From Virgibacillus oceani (lineage in GTDB: Bacteria; Bacillota; Bacilli; Bacillales; Amphibacillaceae), in the NCBI RefSeq assembly GCF_014638995.1, contig NZ_BMFR01000003.1, forward strand, positions 186,001 through 250,000: 64,000 nt of DNA. The letters are read 5' to 3'. Shown here piece after piece: positions 35,351 to 45,610 of the stretch. The notes beneath the pieces are model-generated. The model did not search any database and was not told the DNA's origin. It saw only the letters and a program-made list of their open reading frames with translations. The translations under genes and the position numbers were made by a program. Positions within the stretch are counted from its first letter, which is position 1. The number at the start of each line of letters is the position of its first letter.

Positions 35351-36823
35351 GTGAACAGACAGTTACAAACGCCACTATTTGATGGCTTGTTAAACCATAT
35401 AAAAAATAAACCTACACAATTTCATATACCTGGACATAAGCAAGGAAAAGCGGTTGATCCGACTTTCAGGGAGTTTATTGGCGATAATACTTTTTCAATT
35501 GATTTAATCAACATCGAACCTTTAGATGACCTTCATCATCCAAACGGAATTATAAAGGAAGCCCAAGAACTTGCAGCAGCCGCATTTGGTGCAGATTACA
35601 CATACTTTTCTGTACAGGGGACAAGTGGTTGCATTATGACGATGGTTATGAGTGTATGCAATCCCGGTGATAAAATTATTGTACCCAGAAATGTGCATAA
35701 ATCGGTGACATCGGCTATTATCTTTTCTGGAGCAACACCAGTTTTTATTCATCCTGAAATAGACACAACGCTCGGAATTTCACATGGAATAACTCCAAAT
35801 GCAGTTAAACATGCCATAGAAGCACATCCGGATGCGAAAGCTGTACTGGTTATTAATCCAACATATTTTGGAATAGCTGCTGACCTAAAAGAAATTGTAT
35901 CGATAGCACATCAATACGATATACCTGTTCTAGTGGATGAAGCTCATGGTGTTCATATTCACTTTCATGACAAATTACCAATTTCTGCAATGCAAGCGGG
36001 CGCTGACCTTGCAGCAACAAGTGTGCATAAATTAGGTGGTTCCCTCACGCAAAGCTCTGTACTGAATATCAAAGGTGACCGTGTTTCCGAAGAACGAGTA
36101 CAAACCATTATGTCCATGCTTACGACAACTTCTACATCTTATATTTTATTGACTTCCTTAGATGCTGCCCGAAAGCAACTTGCTACACAGGGGTTTCAAT
36201 TAGCTGATCAAGCGATTCAACTGGCGGAAATAGCACGAGAGAAAATTAATAAAATTGATCATCTTTATTGTGTCGGGAAAGAAATCATTGGAAGTGAAGC
36301 AATATATGATATCGACCCTACAAAATTAATTATTTCAGTTAAGGATTTAGGAATTTCAGGCTATGATGCTGAGGTGTGGCTGCGGAAGAACTTTGCAATA
36401 GAAGTCGAGCTATCGGACCTATATAATCTGTTATGTATCATTACACCTGGCGACTCAGAGGAAACAGTAAACCTGTTAATTTCTGCATTAAAACAGCTTG
36501 CCTTGGAAAAAGAGAAGAATGTATCAAAAAAAGAAATTCAGGTAACGATCCCTGATATTCCACTTTTGTCCTTAACGCCAAGAGATGCCTTTTATTCGGA
36601 AACAGAAACAATTCAATTAGAAGAATCCGTTGGCAGAATTAGCGCAGAATCCATTATGGTTTACCCACCAGGTATTCCAATTTTTATACCTGGCGAAATC
36701 ATTACAGACGATAACATTGCTTACATCCATAAAAATATTGATGCTGGTTTACCAGTACAAGGACTCCAAGACGAAACATTGAAAACCATTCATGTTATTA
36801 AAGAATATAAACCATTCAAATAA
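35351..36823 (+). CDS. speA: Arginine decarboxylase of the Orn/Lys/Arg decarboxylase family
   Basis: PLP-dependent fold-type I decarboxylase of 490 residues, matching B. subtilis SpeA, which makes agmatine for polyamine synthesis. PLP lysine is in SVHKLGGSLTQSS (about residue 224); VDEAHGVHIHF (about 193) holds the conserved Asp that contacts PLP, and IPGHKQG is the N-terminal signature. I chose GTG at 35351 because GAGGTG ends six bases before it; an in-frame GTG at 35342 is part of that site. Position upstream of SR1 and pdh agrees with B. subtilis. Substrate specificity (Arg versus Lys/Orn) is inferred from context. Confidence 0.88.
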   Translation: MNRQLQTPLFDGLLNHIKNKPTQFHIPGHKQGKAVDPTFREFIGDNTFSIDLINIEPLDDLHHPNGIIKEAQELAAAAFGADYTYFSVQGTSGCIMTMVMSVCNPGDKIIVPRNVHKSVTSAIIFSGATPVFIHPEIDTTLGISHGITPNAVKHAIEAHPDAKAVLVINPTYFGIAADLKEIVSIAHQYDIPVLVDEAHGVHIHFHDKLPISAMQAGADLAATSVHKLGGSLTQSSVLNIKGDRVSEERVQTIMSMLTTTSTSYILLTSLDAARKQLATQGFQLADQAIQLAEIAREKINKIDHLYCVGKEIIGSEAIYDIDPTKLIISVKDLGISGYDAEVWLRKNFAIEVELSDLYNLLCIITPGDSEETVNLLISALKQLALEKEKNVSKKEIQVTIPDIPLLSLTPRDAFYSETETIQLEESVGRISAESIMVYPPGIPIFIPGEIITDDNIAYIHKNIDAGLPVQGLQDETLKTIHVIKEYKPFK

Positions 36824-36853
36824 AAAAAGAGCTGTCCTGCCAGCTCTTTTTTT
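36822..36853. terminator. Bidirectional terminator of speA and SR1
   Basis: Stem GAGCTG (36829-36834) / CAGCTC (36841-36846) with A-run before and T-run after. It ends speA from one side and the SR1 transcript from the other. Confidence 0.85.
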
Positions 36854-37000
36854 ACGTTATATTTATTTCTCACAACTAGGACATGTACCGTAAAGGGTTG
36901 TTACTTTTTCATCATCAAAATGCTCAATAACCTGTTGACAATCCTGACAAATGATTGTTCCCATTTGGTCCAGCTCCTTTTTGATTAATTAAAACACCAT
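36829..37000 (-). ncRNA. SR1-type dual-function small RNA
   Basis: A short transcription unit of about 170 nt: sigma-A promoter at 37007-37035, start expected near 37000, terminator at 36829-36846, and a single small gene inside. B. subtilis SR1 (205 nt) sits at the same place between speA and pdhD, base-pairs with ahrC mRNA and encodes SR1P. The coding part and promoter are seen; the base-pairing role here is inferred from synteny only. Confidence 0.75.
36863..36964 (-). CDS. sr1P: SR1P, GapA-binding peptide
   Basis: A 33-residue peptide, too short for usual gene finders. The sequence starts MGTIICQDCQQVIEHF and contains EKVTTLYGTCPSCEK, a near match to B. subtilis SR1P, which binds GapA and stimulates RNase J1 activity in the GapA-RnjA complex. 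Two CxxC pairs (CQDC at 6-9, CPSC at 28-31) suggest zinc binding. ATG at 36964 follows AAAAGGAG by nine bases. rnjA, its indirect partner, lies at 49 kb in this window. Confidence 0.9.
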   Translation of the reverse strand: MGTIICQDCQQVIEHFDDEKVTTLYGTCPSCEK

Positions 37001-37006
37001 ATTCAT

Positions 37007-37035
37007 ATTATAATATGTCATAATTAAAGTATCAA
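37007..37035 (-). promoter_or_regulatory. Sigma-A promoter of SR1
   Basis: On the minus strand: -35 TTGATA (37035-37030), 17-bp spacer, -10 TATAAT (37012-37007). Close to consensus at both boxes and correctly placed for an RNA that starts near 37000 and carries the SR1P ribosome site. Confidence 0.8.
37012..37022 (-). promoter_or_regulatory. CcpN operator 2 (between -35 and -10)
   Basis: TATGACATATT on the minus strand fits the CcpN consensus TRTGHYATAYW at every position. It overlaps the edge of the -10 box, as in B. subtilis sr1, where CcpN represses in glycolytic conditions. Confidence 0.75.
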
Positions 37036-37043
37036 GCCCAAAT

Positions 37044-37054
37044 AGTATAACACA
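37044..37054 (-). promoter_or_regulatory. CcpN operator 1 (upstream of -35)
   Basis: TGTGTTATACT on the minus strand fits the CcpN consensus TRTGHYATAYW at every position. Together with the second site it reproduces the two-operator layout of B. subtilis sr1. Confidence 0.75.
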
Positions 37055-37274
37055 TTATAAAATGTGTTTTTATATAATGCTTTTTGTAAACGTAATGCTT
37101 GCTTTATAACTTGGCAATTCCAAAGATCACTAAGTATAGGCAATCACACATTGCTTTGCTTTCCTAGGACAGCTGATCCGTCTTCGCGTGGTTACCTCTT
37201 AAAAAATATCTGGTCCTCTCATTAACTTCCTATATAAAAAGACTAGGGCATAACAAAAACGTTTGGTAATACGT

Positions 37275-37300
37275 AGTTGACGTAAACTGCGACGTAAATT
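37275..37300 (+). repeat. Short GTAAACTGCG motif, copy in 37-kb composite
   Basis: TTGACGTAAACTGCGACG followed by TAAATTTTGCATTTTACG. Shares its core with copies at 12691, 12834 (reverse), 54005 and 54341 (reverse). Confidence 0.7.
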
Positions 37301-37327
37301 TTGCATTTTACGTTGCTTTTTTACCCC

Positions 37328-37425
37328 GCAGCCCGTAAACACTTCGCTTTCCGTGGACGGCTGATGAGCCTCCTTAAGCCGACGCACTCCGGGATCTCAC
37401 CAGAGTCTCCGTGTATAGGGGCTGC
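37328..37425 (-). repeat. Palindrome-bounded repeat, 98-bp copy
   Basis: Bounded by GCAGCCC at 37328 and GGGGCTGC at the right end. Inner segments (CGGAGACTCTGGTGAG, GGAGTGCGTCGGCTTA, GAGGCTCATCAGCCG, CGGAAAGCGAAGTGT on the minus strand) match the copy at 54.2 kb. Slightly shorter, with internal deletions. Confidence 0.85.
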
Positions 37426-37470
37426 TAGTATGAGGGTACATGATGTTTCTATTTGAATACCCAAAAAAAT

Positions 37471-37516
37471 ATCCGAACTAATACAAATTCTAATGGAAGA
37501 ATTCATAGCTCGGATT
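37471..37516 (-). repeat. Nested-hairpin repeat, copy 2
   Basis: ATCCGAACTA ... TAGCTCGGAT with inner AATTCT/AGAATT stem; opposite orientation to the copies at 7.0 and 40.2 kb. It lies just past the deacetylase stop codon and may end that transcript. Confidence 0.88.
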
Positions 37517-37551
37517 TCTTTTTGACTAATAAACTTTTGACACAGCTACTT

Positions 37552-38388
37552 TTATTTTGTTGTTCGTATTAATTTCGGGTCAACAAGCTCATACCCCTTG
37601 TCACGTAATCCTTTTACAATATCTTCTAGTGCAGCTTCAGTCCATTTCCGATCATGCATTAATAAATTTGCCCCATTAACCAGCAAATTAGTATTAATCA
37701 TAATATCGGTCAAGGCATCTTTTGACATATACTCTTTATTCCAATCATAGCCATAGGACCAATTCATTAAGGTCATACCCTCTTCTTGCGCAATTTGTTT
37801 CGAATAATCAGTATTTTCTCCATTTGGTGCCCTGAAGAACTTTGGGCGTTCCCCAATGATTTCTTCTACCATATCATTTACGCGTATGATTTCTTTTCTT
37901 TGCTCTATTTTGCTTAAATCAGGTAAGGATGCATGGCTGTATGTATGATTCCCGATCACGAAACCCATATCATTTAGTTGTTTTAGCATTTCCTTTTTTT
38001 TAGTCGTTTCAAGCAAATGACCATTGACGAAAAAGATGGCATTTACATCCATATTTTTTAAGGTCTGTGCCATTTTTAGTGCATATTTGCCCGGAGCATC
38101 ATCAATCGTGATTAATACAACCCTCTTATTTATATGATCTTCAATAGGAACAATCGACCATACATCTGATACTTTGTATTTAGGCTTAACTTCTTCCTCC
38201 GGTTTATTAATTGAATCCGTACTTTCTTTTTCGTCTAGTTTATGATCACTCTGCTGTGAATCGTTAGTCTGCTGTTTATCGTCAGCAGGTTCAGAATGAC
38301 TAGACGTATTGGTGTTCTGCGTATTGCTGCAAGCCGAGATAATTACGCAACATAATAAAAATAGCATTCCCGCCACTATTTTTTTCAA
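37552..38388 (-). CDS. Polysaccharide deacetylase (NodB-type) lipoprotein
   Basis: Putative extracellular carbohydrate esterase family 4 enzyme of 278 residues. Lipobox IISAC (Cys about 20), a low-complexity Ser/Asp/Gln linker to about residue 60, then the NodB domain. Catalytic motifs: TIDDAP (metal Asp), GNHTYSHAS (H-x3-H metal ligands, about 150-160) and FRAPNGEN (about 195). Substrate is probably peptidoglycan or another N-acetylglucosamine polymer. I chose TTG at 38388, six bases after GGAGGGG; the GTG five codons earlier is part of that site. It is an insertion between SR1P and pdhD relative to B. subtilis. Confidence 0.85.
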   Translation of the reverse strand: MKKIVAGMLFLLCCVIISACSNTQNTNTSSHSEPADDKQQTNDSQQSDHKLDEKESTDSINKPEEEVKPKYKVSDVWSIVPIEDHINKRVVLITIDDAPGKYALKMAQTLKNMDVNAIFFVNGHLLETTKKKEMLKQLNDMGFVIGNHTYSHASLPDLSKIEQRKEIIRVNDMVEEIIGERPKFFRAPNGENTDYSKQIAQEEGMTLMNWSYGYDWNKEYMSKDALTDIMINTNLLVNGANLLMHDRKWTEAALEDIVKGLRDKGYELVDPKLIRTTK

Positions 38389-38650
38389 TGATGTCCCCTC
38401 CACGCTGTTAAAAAGTTCAACATAATTTCAGTATAGATGACATGGAATGACATGACTACCTTACAATATAATTGTTTAGAATTATTTTTGTAAGGGTAAA
38501 GAACGACGATGTATTTAAAATTCCGGAATTATATCAATCAATAAAGGAAATAGTAAGGACATCGCATTATTTGAATCATGTGCATTCTTATGTTTCAATA
38601 CATAAATGTGTGCGTTTATGAAAAATTTCACATGGAAAGGAATTGTGATT

Positions 38651-40177
38651 ATGGAAAAAGTTACACGTGTCTTTTATATTTCAGCAGTTGTTGCAATTCT
38701 ATTTATCATATGGGGAATCATTCCTGACGATGTTTTACCAAATGGCAATCTAAGTGATGTAACAACAGCCATCCAAGCATTTATTGTAGATAGATTTGGT
38801 TGGTTTTACCTGTTGACAACAACGGGATTTCTAATATTTTCTTTATACCTGATCTTTTCAAAATATGGGAAAATAAAACTGGGAAAGCCCACTGATAAAC
38901 CAGAGTACTCTTATATAACCTGGTTTGCAATGTTATTTAGTGCCGGCATGGGTATTGGACTTGTCTTCTGGGGAGCAGCAGAACCTTTATCCCATTTCCA
39001 TAGTCCTCCATTTGGCGAGGGTGGCACGGATGAAACAGCGAAAATTGCTTTACGTTACAGCTTCTTCCATTGGGGTTTGCACCCATGGGCAGTATACGCA
39101 ACCATCGCTTTAGCTTTAGCATACTTTAAATTCCGCAAACAGTCTCCTGGTGTTGTAAGTGCGATACTTGAGCCTGTTTTGGGTGACAGAGTTAAAGGAC
39201 CCCTTGGAACATTAATTGATTTTATCGTAGTGTTCGCAACTGTTTTTGGTGTAGCAACCTCATTAGGGTTTGGTGCAATCCAAATTAGCGGTGGGCTCAG
39301 CTATGTATTTGGCTTTGAAAAAACAATAACACTGCAATTTGTCATTATTGCTATTGTAACGGTTTTATACTTAATTTCGGCCATGACTGGTTTGAACAAA
39401 GGGATTAAATATTTAAGTAATACGAATATCGTTCTTGCAATTGCCTTGATGCTTTTCATGCTATTTGCAGGACCTACAAACTTTATTATGGAAATATTTA
39501 CAAGCACCTTTGGCAGCTATATTCAAAACCTGCCAGGTATGAGCTTCCGCATGACACCATTCCATCCAGATAATGCATGGCTTAGCAATTGGACAATCTT
39601 TTATTGGGCTTGGTGGATTGCATGGGCACCGTTTGTCGGTACATTCATTGCCCGTGTATCAAGAGGAAGAACAATTCGTGAATTTGTCTCAGGGGTATTG
39701 TTAGTGCCTACTATATTTGGCGCTATTTGGTTCGCGGTACTTGGCGGCTCAGCCATTAACCTTGAGTTCTTCCAGGGAGTTGACCTTGCATCACTGCTCG
39801 ATTCCCCAAATTATGGGGAAGAAATTATTTTGTTCGCTGTTTTAGAACACTTCCCTTTAGGAACGTTAATGTCCATCCTGGCGATCCTTTTAATTAGTAC
39901 ATTCTTTATCACATCAGCCGATTCAGCGACATTTGTTTTAGGAATGCAAACGACTGGAGGAAGTTTATATCCACCAAATATCGTGAAATTAGTTTGGGGT
40001 ATTCTTCAGTCAGGTGCTGCGGCAATTCTGTTGTGGCAGGGTGGACTTAATGCATTGCAAACTGCATCCATTATTGTTGCATTCCCGTTTGCGATAATCA
40101 TGATTTTAATCGTCGTCTCACTTATAAAATCCTTTAAAGAAGAAGCGAGACAATTTGATTTAAAGCGAAAAAAATAA
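38651..40177 (+). CDS. BCCT-family betaine/choline/carnitine transporter (OpuD type)
   Basis: Sodium- or proton-coupled uptake of a compatible solute such as glycine betaine, for osmotic protection. 508 residues with twelve predicted spans. BCCT signatures: GMGIGLVFWGAAEPLSHF (about residues 99-116) and WTIFYWAWWIAWAPFVG (about 315-331; tryptophan-rich TM8 binding box), followed by FIARVSRGRTIREF. I chose ATG at 38651, which follows GGAATTG-type ribosome site (AAAGGAA); the ATG at 38618 has none. Substrate could be betaine, choline or carnitine. The hairpin copy 3 at 40217 lies past its stop. Insertion relative to B. subtilis. Confidence 0.92.
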   Translation: MEKVTRVFYISAVVAILFIIWGIIPDDVLPNGNLSDVTTAIQAFIVDRFGWFYLLTTTGFLIFSLYLIFSKYGKIKLGKPTDKPEYSYITWFAMLFSAGMGIGLVFWGAAEPLSHFHSPPFGEGGTDETAKIALRYSFFHWGLHPWAVYATIALALAYFKFRKQSPGVVSAILEPVLGDRVKGPLGTLIDFIVVFATVFGVATSLGFGAIQISGGLSYVFGFEKTITLQFVIIAIVTVLYLISAMTGLNKGIKYLSNTNIVLAIALMLFMLFAGPTNFIMEIFTSTFGSYIQNLPGMSFRMTPFHPDNAWLSNWTIFYWAWWIAWAPFVGTFIARVSRGRTIREFVSGVLLVPTIFGAIWFAVLGGSAINLEFFQGVDLASLLDSPNYGEEIILFAVLEHFPLGTLMSILAILLISTFFITSADSATFVLGMQTTGGSLYPPNIVKLVWGILQSGAAAILLWQGGLNALQTASIIVAFPFAIIMILIVVSLIKSFKEEARQFDLKRKK

Positions 40178-40216
40178 CCAAAAAAGCGGCTAAGGAAATA
40201 GTATTTTAGTCAAAAA

Positions 40217-40267
40217 GAAATCCGAACTATGAATTCTTCCATTAGAATTTGTATTAGTTCGGATTTT
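40217..40267 (+). repeat. Nested-hairpin repeat, copy 3 (terminator-like)
   Basis: AAATCCGAACTA ... TAGTTCGGATTT with inner AATTCT/AGAATT stem, same orientation as copy 1. It lies between convergent stops of the BCCT gene and pdhD. Next to it (40270-40310) is the complement of the AGGGCATAACAAAAACG end seen at 37.24 kb. Confidence 0.88.
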
Positions 40268-40373
40268 TCTATTGGGTATTCGTAACATACGTTTTTGTTA
40301 CGCCCTGCACTTTTTGTGTTGTAAAAAAATAGGTGTTTAACATTGCTTGCTTTCTTAAAATAAAATTGCAGAA

Positions 40374-40406
40374 AAAAGAGAGCTGAAAAAACAGCTCTCT
40401 TTTAAT
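40374..40406 (-). terminator. pdhD terminator
   Basis: Perfect 12-bp stem AAAAGAGAGCTG (40374-40385) / CAGCTCTCTTTT (40392-40403) after the pdhD stop, with T-run on the minus strand. Confidence 0.85.
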
Positions 40407-40414
40407 CGTTTCTA

Positions 40415-41821
40415 TTACATTGTATGGATCGGCATGCCAAGTGCTTTTTCTGCTGCTTCCATTGTGATCTCGCCTAAGCTTGGATGTGCATGGATTGTAA
40501 GTGCAATATCTTCAGCAGTCATGCCAGCTTCAATTGCTAACCCAATTTCCGCAATAACATCACTTGCATTAGGACCTGCAACTTGTGCACCAATTACTAA
40601 GCCATCCTCTTCACGTGTAATTAGCTTCAGGAAACCATCCGTATCGTTAAGAGACAATGCGCGTCCATTAGCTGCAAACGGGAATTTAGAAGCTTTCACC
40701 TTGTATCCTGCATCTTTAGCTTCTTTTTCCGTATATCCAACAGATGCAAGCTCAGGATCTGAGAACACTACTGCAGGAATTCCAATATAATCGATTTCTG
40801 CTTTCTCGCCGCTAATTGCCTCAGCTGCCACTTTTCCTTCATAAGAAGCTTTGTGTGCAAGCGGAGGTCCAGCAACAATATCTCCAATTGCATAAATATT
40901 ATCTACACTTGTGCGACATTGCTTGTCAATTTTGATTAGACCTTTTTCATCTACATCAATACCAACCTGCTCAAGACCGATTTCATCTGTGTTCGGACGA
41001 CGGCCAACTGTCACTAATACATAATCCGCATCAACTGATTCCTCTTTACCTTTAGCTTCATACGTAACTTTAACGCCGTCTTTAGATTCCTCCACACCTT
41101 TGGCCATTGCTTCCGTAACGATGGTAACATTTTTCTTTTTCAATCGTTTTTTAACAACTTGTGTCATTTGTTTCTCAAAACCGCCAAGGATATCTTTCGT
41201 ACCTTCTAAAACAACGATTTCAGTTCCAAAGTTTGCGTATGCTGAACCTAGCTCTGTACCAATGTATCCACCACCGATAACAACCATTTTCATAGGAATT
41301 TCTTTTAGGTTCAATGCTCCAGTTGAATCAAGGACACGATCAGAATATTTAAAGCTTGGTATTTCAATTGGTGTTGAACCTGTTGCGATAATACAGTTAT
41401 TGAATGTATAGGTTTGTGAATTTTTTTCATCCATTACTTTAACTGTATTTTTATCAACGAAATATACTTCACCTTTTACAATATCTACTTTATTACCTTT
41501 TAAAAGTCCTTCAACACCAGAAGTGAGTTTATTAACTACTTTCCCTTTCCATTCCTGAACTTTTGTAAAATCAACGGAAACGTTCTCTGTTTTAATGCCC
41601 AATTCTTCATTCCCGTGTGCATGTTCAGTCAAGTGACCAGCTTGAATCATCGCTTTAGATGGGATACAGCCTACATTTAAGCAAACCCCGCCTAACTCGC
41701 CTTTTTCTACGATGGTAACTTTTTGTCCCATTTGTGCAGCACGAATTGCAGCGACGTAACCGCCAGGACCTGCACCAACAACTAGAGTGTCTAATTCAAT
41801 TGGAAAATCTCCTACTACCAT
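40415..41821 (-). CDS. pdhD: Dihydrolipoamide dehydrogenase (E3)
   Basis: FAD enzyme that reoxidises the E2 lipoyl group with NAD+. 468 residues. FAD motif [15 protein letters not shown] (about residue 16), redox disulfide [13 protein letters not shown] (about 45-57), NAD motif [17 protein letters not shown], and the dimer-interface His-Glu pair in HAHPSLGE near the C-terminus. ATG at 41821 follows GGAGGC. Last gene of pdhABCD, 3 bp from pdhC. Confidence 0.97.
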   Translation of the reverse strand: MVVGDFPIELDTLVVGAGPGGYVAAIRAAQMGQKVTIVEKGELGGVCLNVGCIPSKAMIQAGHLTEHAHGNEELGIKTENVSVDFTKVQEWKGKVVNKLTSGVEGLLKGNKVDIVKGEVYFVDKNTVKVMDEKNSQTYTFNNCIIATGSTPIEIPSFKYSDRVLDSTGALNLKEIPMKMVVIGGGYIGTELGSAYANFGTEIVVLEGTKDILGGFEKQMTQVVKKRLKKKNVTIVTEAMAKGVEESKDGVKVTYEAKGKEESVDADYVLVTVGRRPNTDEIGLEQVGIDVDEKGLIKIDKQCRTSVDNIYAIGDIVAGPPLAHKASYEGKVAAEAISGEKAEIDYIGIPAVVFSDPELASVGYTEKEAKDAGYKVKASKFPFAANGRALSLNDTDGFLKLITREEDGLVIGAQVAGPNASDVIAEIGLAIEAGMTAEDIALTIHAHPSLGEITMEAAEKALGMPIHTM

Positions 41822-41824
41822 AAT

Positions 41825-43114
41825 TTACGCCTCCATCATGATTAATTGTGGATCGTTCAATAATCGTTTGATTTGATTTAGTGCTAATTGAGCTGTTGCA
41901 CCATCAACAATACGATGGTCAAAGCTTAATGATAATGCAAGTACGGGAGCGACAACAATTTCGCCATCACGGACAACTGGTTTTTCAGCAATTCGGCCAA
42001 TTCCTAAGATAGCTGCTTCTGGATAATTAAGAACAGGTGTAAACCACTGTCCCCCAGCAGAACCAATGTTTGTAATTGTACTTGAAGCACCTTTCATTTC
42101 ATCCGATGTTAGTTTACCACTTCTAGCTTTATCTGCCAATTCGTTAATTTCTGCTGAAATAGTAAAGATTGACTTACGATCAGCATCTTTTACAACAGGT
42201 ACAAGCAAGCCTTTATCTGTGTCTGCTGCAATACCTACATTGTAGTAATGCTTATAAACGATCTCGTCTGTTTCATCATTAACGGCAGCATTTAATATTG
42301 GATATTTTTTCAATGCTGATACAAGAGCCTTTGCAACGTATGGCAAGTATGTTAATTTGATATCTTGTTCCAAAGCAACAGCCTTGAATTTCTTACGATG
42401 TGCAACAAGTTCAGTCACATCGATATCGTCCATTAGTGTAACGTGAGGAGCCTTCGTTTTCGAATTAACCATTGCTTTTGCAATAGCTTTACGAATTCCG
42501 CTCATTTTTTCACGAGTTTCCGGATATTGCCCTTCAGGTACTACTTGTTTCGATGTTTGTTTTTCCTCTTGTTGATCTGCTGATGTTTCATCCGTTTCTG
42601 CTGGTTGATCACCATTTAGATAACTATCAATATCCTCTTTTAATACACGTCCATTTTTTCCTGTTCCTGTTACCTGTTGAATGCTTACATCATTTTCACG
42701 TGCATATTTACGAACAGACGGCATTGCAATGACACGCTTACCTGATTTCTGTGAAGCGTCATCGCTTGATTTATTATCTGATTGTTCTTCTTTTTTAGGC
42801 TCTTCTTTAGTTTCTTCTTTGGATTCCTCTTTTGGTTTAGCTTCTGTTTCGCCGGAGTCACTATCATCCTCGTAGCCTTCAGCATCAATTGTAATAATTG
42901 TATCACCCACGACGACGACAGTTCCTTCTTCAACATGAACCTTTGTAACTGGTCCTTCAACTGGGGAAGGGATTTCTACAACAGCTTTATCGTTTTGCAC
43001 TTCGCAAAGCACATCATCTTCTTTTACTTCGTCGCCTTCTTTTACAAACCATTTTACAATTTCGCCTTCATGAATCCCTTCACCAATATCCGGCAATTTA
43101 AAATTATATGCCAT
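41825..43114 (-). CDS. pdhC: Pyruvate dehydrogenase E2, dihydrolipoamide acetyltransferase
   Basis: Core of the pyruvate dehydrogenase complex, 429 residues. One lipoyl domain (1-80) with the lipoyl lysine in [14 protein letters not shown], an acidic-lysine linker (80-125), a peripheral-subunit-binding domain ([18 protein letters not shown], about 130-165), a second linker, and the catalytic domain (200-429) with active-site SFDHRIVDG near the C-terminus. The first linker is rich in Lys and Glu. ATG at 43114 follows GGGAGG. Confidence 0.97.
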   Translation of the reverse strand: MAYNFKLPDIGEGIHEGEIVKWFVKEGDEVKEDDVLCEVQNDKAVVEIPSPVEGPVTKVHVEEGTVVVVGDTIITIDAEGYEDDSDSGETEAKPKEESKEETKEEPKKEEQSDNKSSDDASQKSGKRVIAMPSVRKYARENDVSIQQVTGTGKNGRVLKEDIDSYLNGDQPAETDETSADQQEEKQTSKQVVPEGQYPETREKMSGIRKAIAKAMVNSKTKAPHVTLMDDIDVTELVAHRKKFKAVALEQDIKLTYLPYVAKALVSALKKYPILNAAVNDETDEIVYKHYYNVGIAADTDKGLLVPVVKDADRKSIFTISAEINELADKARSGKLTSDEMKGASSTITNIGSAGGQWFTPVLNYPEAAILGIGRIAEKPVVRDGEIVVAPVLALSLSFDHRIVDGATAQLALNQIKRLLNDPQLIMMEA

Positions 43115-43138
43115 TATTACTACCTCCCATCCATTTAA

Positions 43139-44116
43139 TTAAAAGTTGATTACTTGGTTAACCTTTTCTACGATGTCTTTATGATCAGGCAGCCATAGAT
43201 CTTCCGCTTGAGGAAATGCATAGACTGTGTCTGGTGCAGTCACACGTAAAATCGGCGCCTCCAAATGTAAAATTGCGCGTTCTTGAATTTCAGAAATAAC
43301 ATGTGATGCTAAACCTGCTTGGCGTTGAGCTTCTTGAACAAAAACAACACGATTTGTTTTTTGTACAGATTCAATAATGGTATCAATGTCAATTGGTGAT
43401 ACTGTACGTAAATCAATAACTTCTGCATCAATATCGTTTTTTTCCAATTCTTCTGCTGCTTTAAGTGATGCGTGAACCATTGCACCATAAGAAATAATAG
43501 TTACGTCCTTACCTTCACGTTTAACATCCGCTTTCCCAAGTTCAATCGTATACTCTTCTTCTGGAACTTCTTCACGGAATGAACGGTAAAGCTTCAAATG
43601 CTCTAAAAATAAAACAGGATCATTATCACGGATAGATGCAATTAATAATCCTTTTGCATCATGTGGTGTTGAAGGAATAACAACTTTAATACCTGGTTGT
43701 TGAGCAATTAATCCTTCTAATGAGTCCGAATGTAATTCTGGTGTGTGAACGCCGCCCCCGAAAGGTGAACGAATCGTAACAGGTGCTGACTGTGTACCGC
43801 CTGAACGGTAGCGAAGACGAGCAATTTGTCCATTAATTGCGTCCATAGTTTCATAAACGAAGCCGAAAAACTGAATTTCCGGAACTGGACGATAGCCCTG
43901 TAAAGCTAAACCAAGAGACATACCGCCAATACCAGATTCAGCTAGTGGCGTATCAAATACACGATCCTCACCGAATTCCTTCTGCAAGCCCTCTGTAACA
44001 CGGAAGACGCCACCGTTTTGACCGACATCTTCACCATACACAAGCACATTTTCATCATTTTTTAATTCTGTACGGAGTGCGTCGGTGATTGCTTGAACCA
44101 TTGTCATTTGTGCCAT
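43139..44116 (-). CDS. pdhB: Pyruvate dehydrogenase E1 beta subunit
   Basis: 325-residue beta subunit of the pyruvate decarboxylase component. The N-terminus [18 protein letters not shown] and [19 protein letters not shown] (with the active-site Glu) are conserved, as are the PYR-domain and C-terminal transketolase segments ([13 protein letters not shown]). ATG at 44116 lies 3 bp after the pdhA stop, with GGAG at the end of pdhA as ribosome site. Confidence 0.97.
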   Translation of the reverse strand: MAQMTMVQAITDALRTELKNDENVLVYGEDVGQNGGVFRVTEGLQKEFGEDRVFDTPLAESGIGGMSLGLALQGYRPVPEIQFFGFVYETMDAINGQIARLRYRSGGTQSAPVTIRSPFGGGVHTPELHSDSLEGLIAQQPGIKVVIPSTPHDAKGLLIASIRDNDPVLFLEHLKLYRSFREEVPEEEYTIELGKADVKREGKDVTIISYGAMVHASLKAAEELEKNDIDAEVIDLRTVSPIDIDTIIESVQKTNRVVFVQEAQRQAGLASHVISEIQERAILHLEAPILRVTAPDTVYAFPQAEDLWLPDHKDIVEKVNQVINF

Positions 44117-44119
44117 GAT

Positions 44120-45610
<1,491 letters not shown>

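Larger units (their letters stand above)
36965..37551. other. Gene-free stretch: SR1 promoter plus composite repeat
   Basis: The left 100 bases hold the SR1 promoter and CcpN operators. From about 37230 to 37545 is a composite of intergenic repeats: an AGGGCATAACAAAAACG end, a GTAAACTGCG motif (37275-37300), a 98-bp palindrome-bounded repeat (37328-37425), a nested hairpin (37471-37516) and a CTTTTGACACAGCT end. Open frames here are not genes: they lack ribosome sites and follow the repeat. Confidence 0.75.

Noticed and set aside
37328-37425. Possible CRISPR-like or tRNA-like structure in the GC-rich repeat
   Set aside because: The repeats are dispersed, not tandem with spacers, and do not fold into a cloverleaf with recognisable T-loop or anticodon arms.
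37199-37506. Two overlapping frames of about 61-62 codons in the 37-kb intergenic DNA
   Set aside because: They lie within the composite repeat, have no ribosome site and are not present as frames in the other repeat copies.
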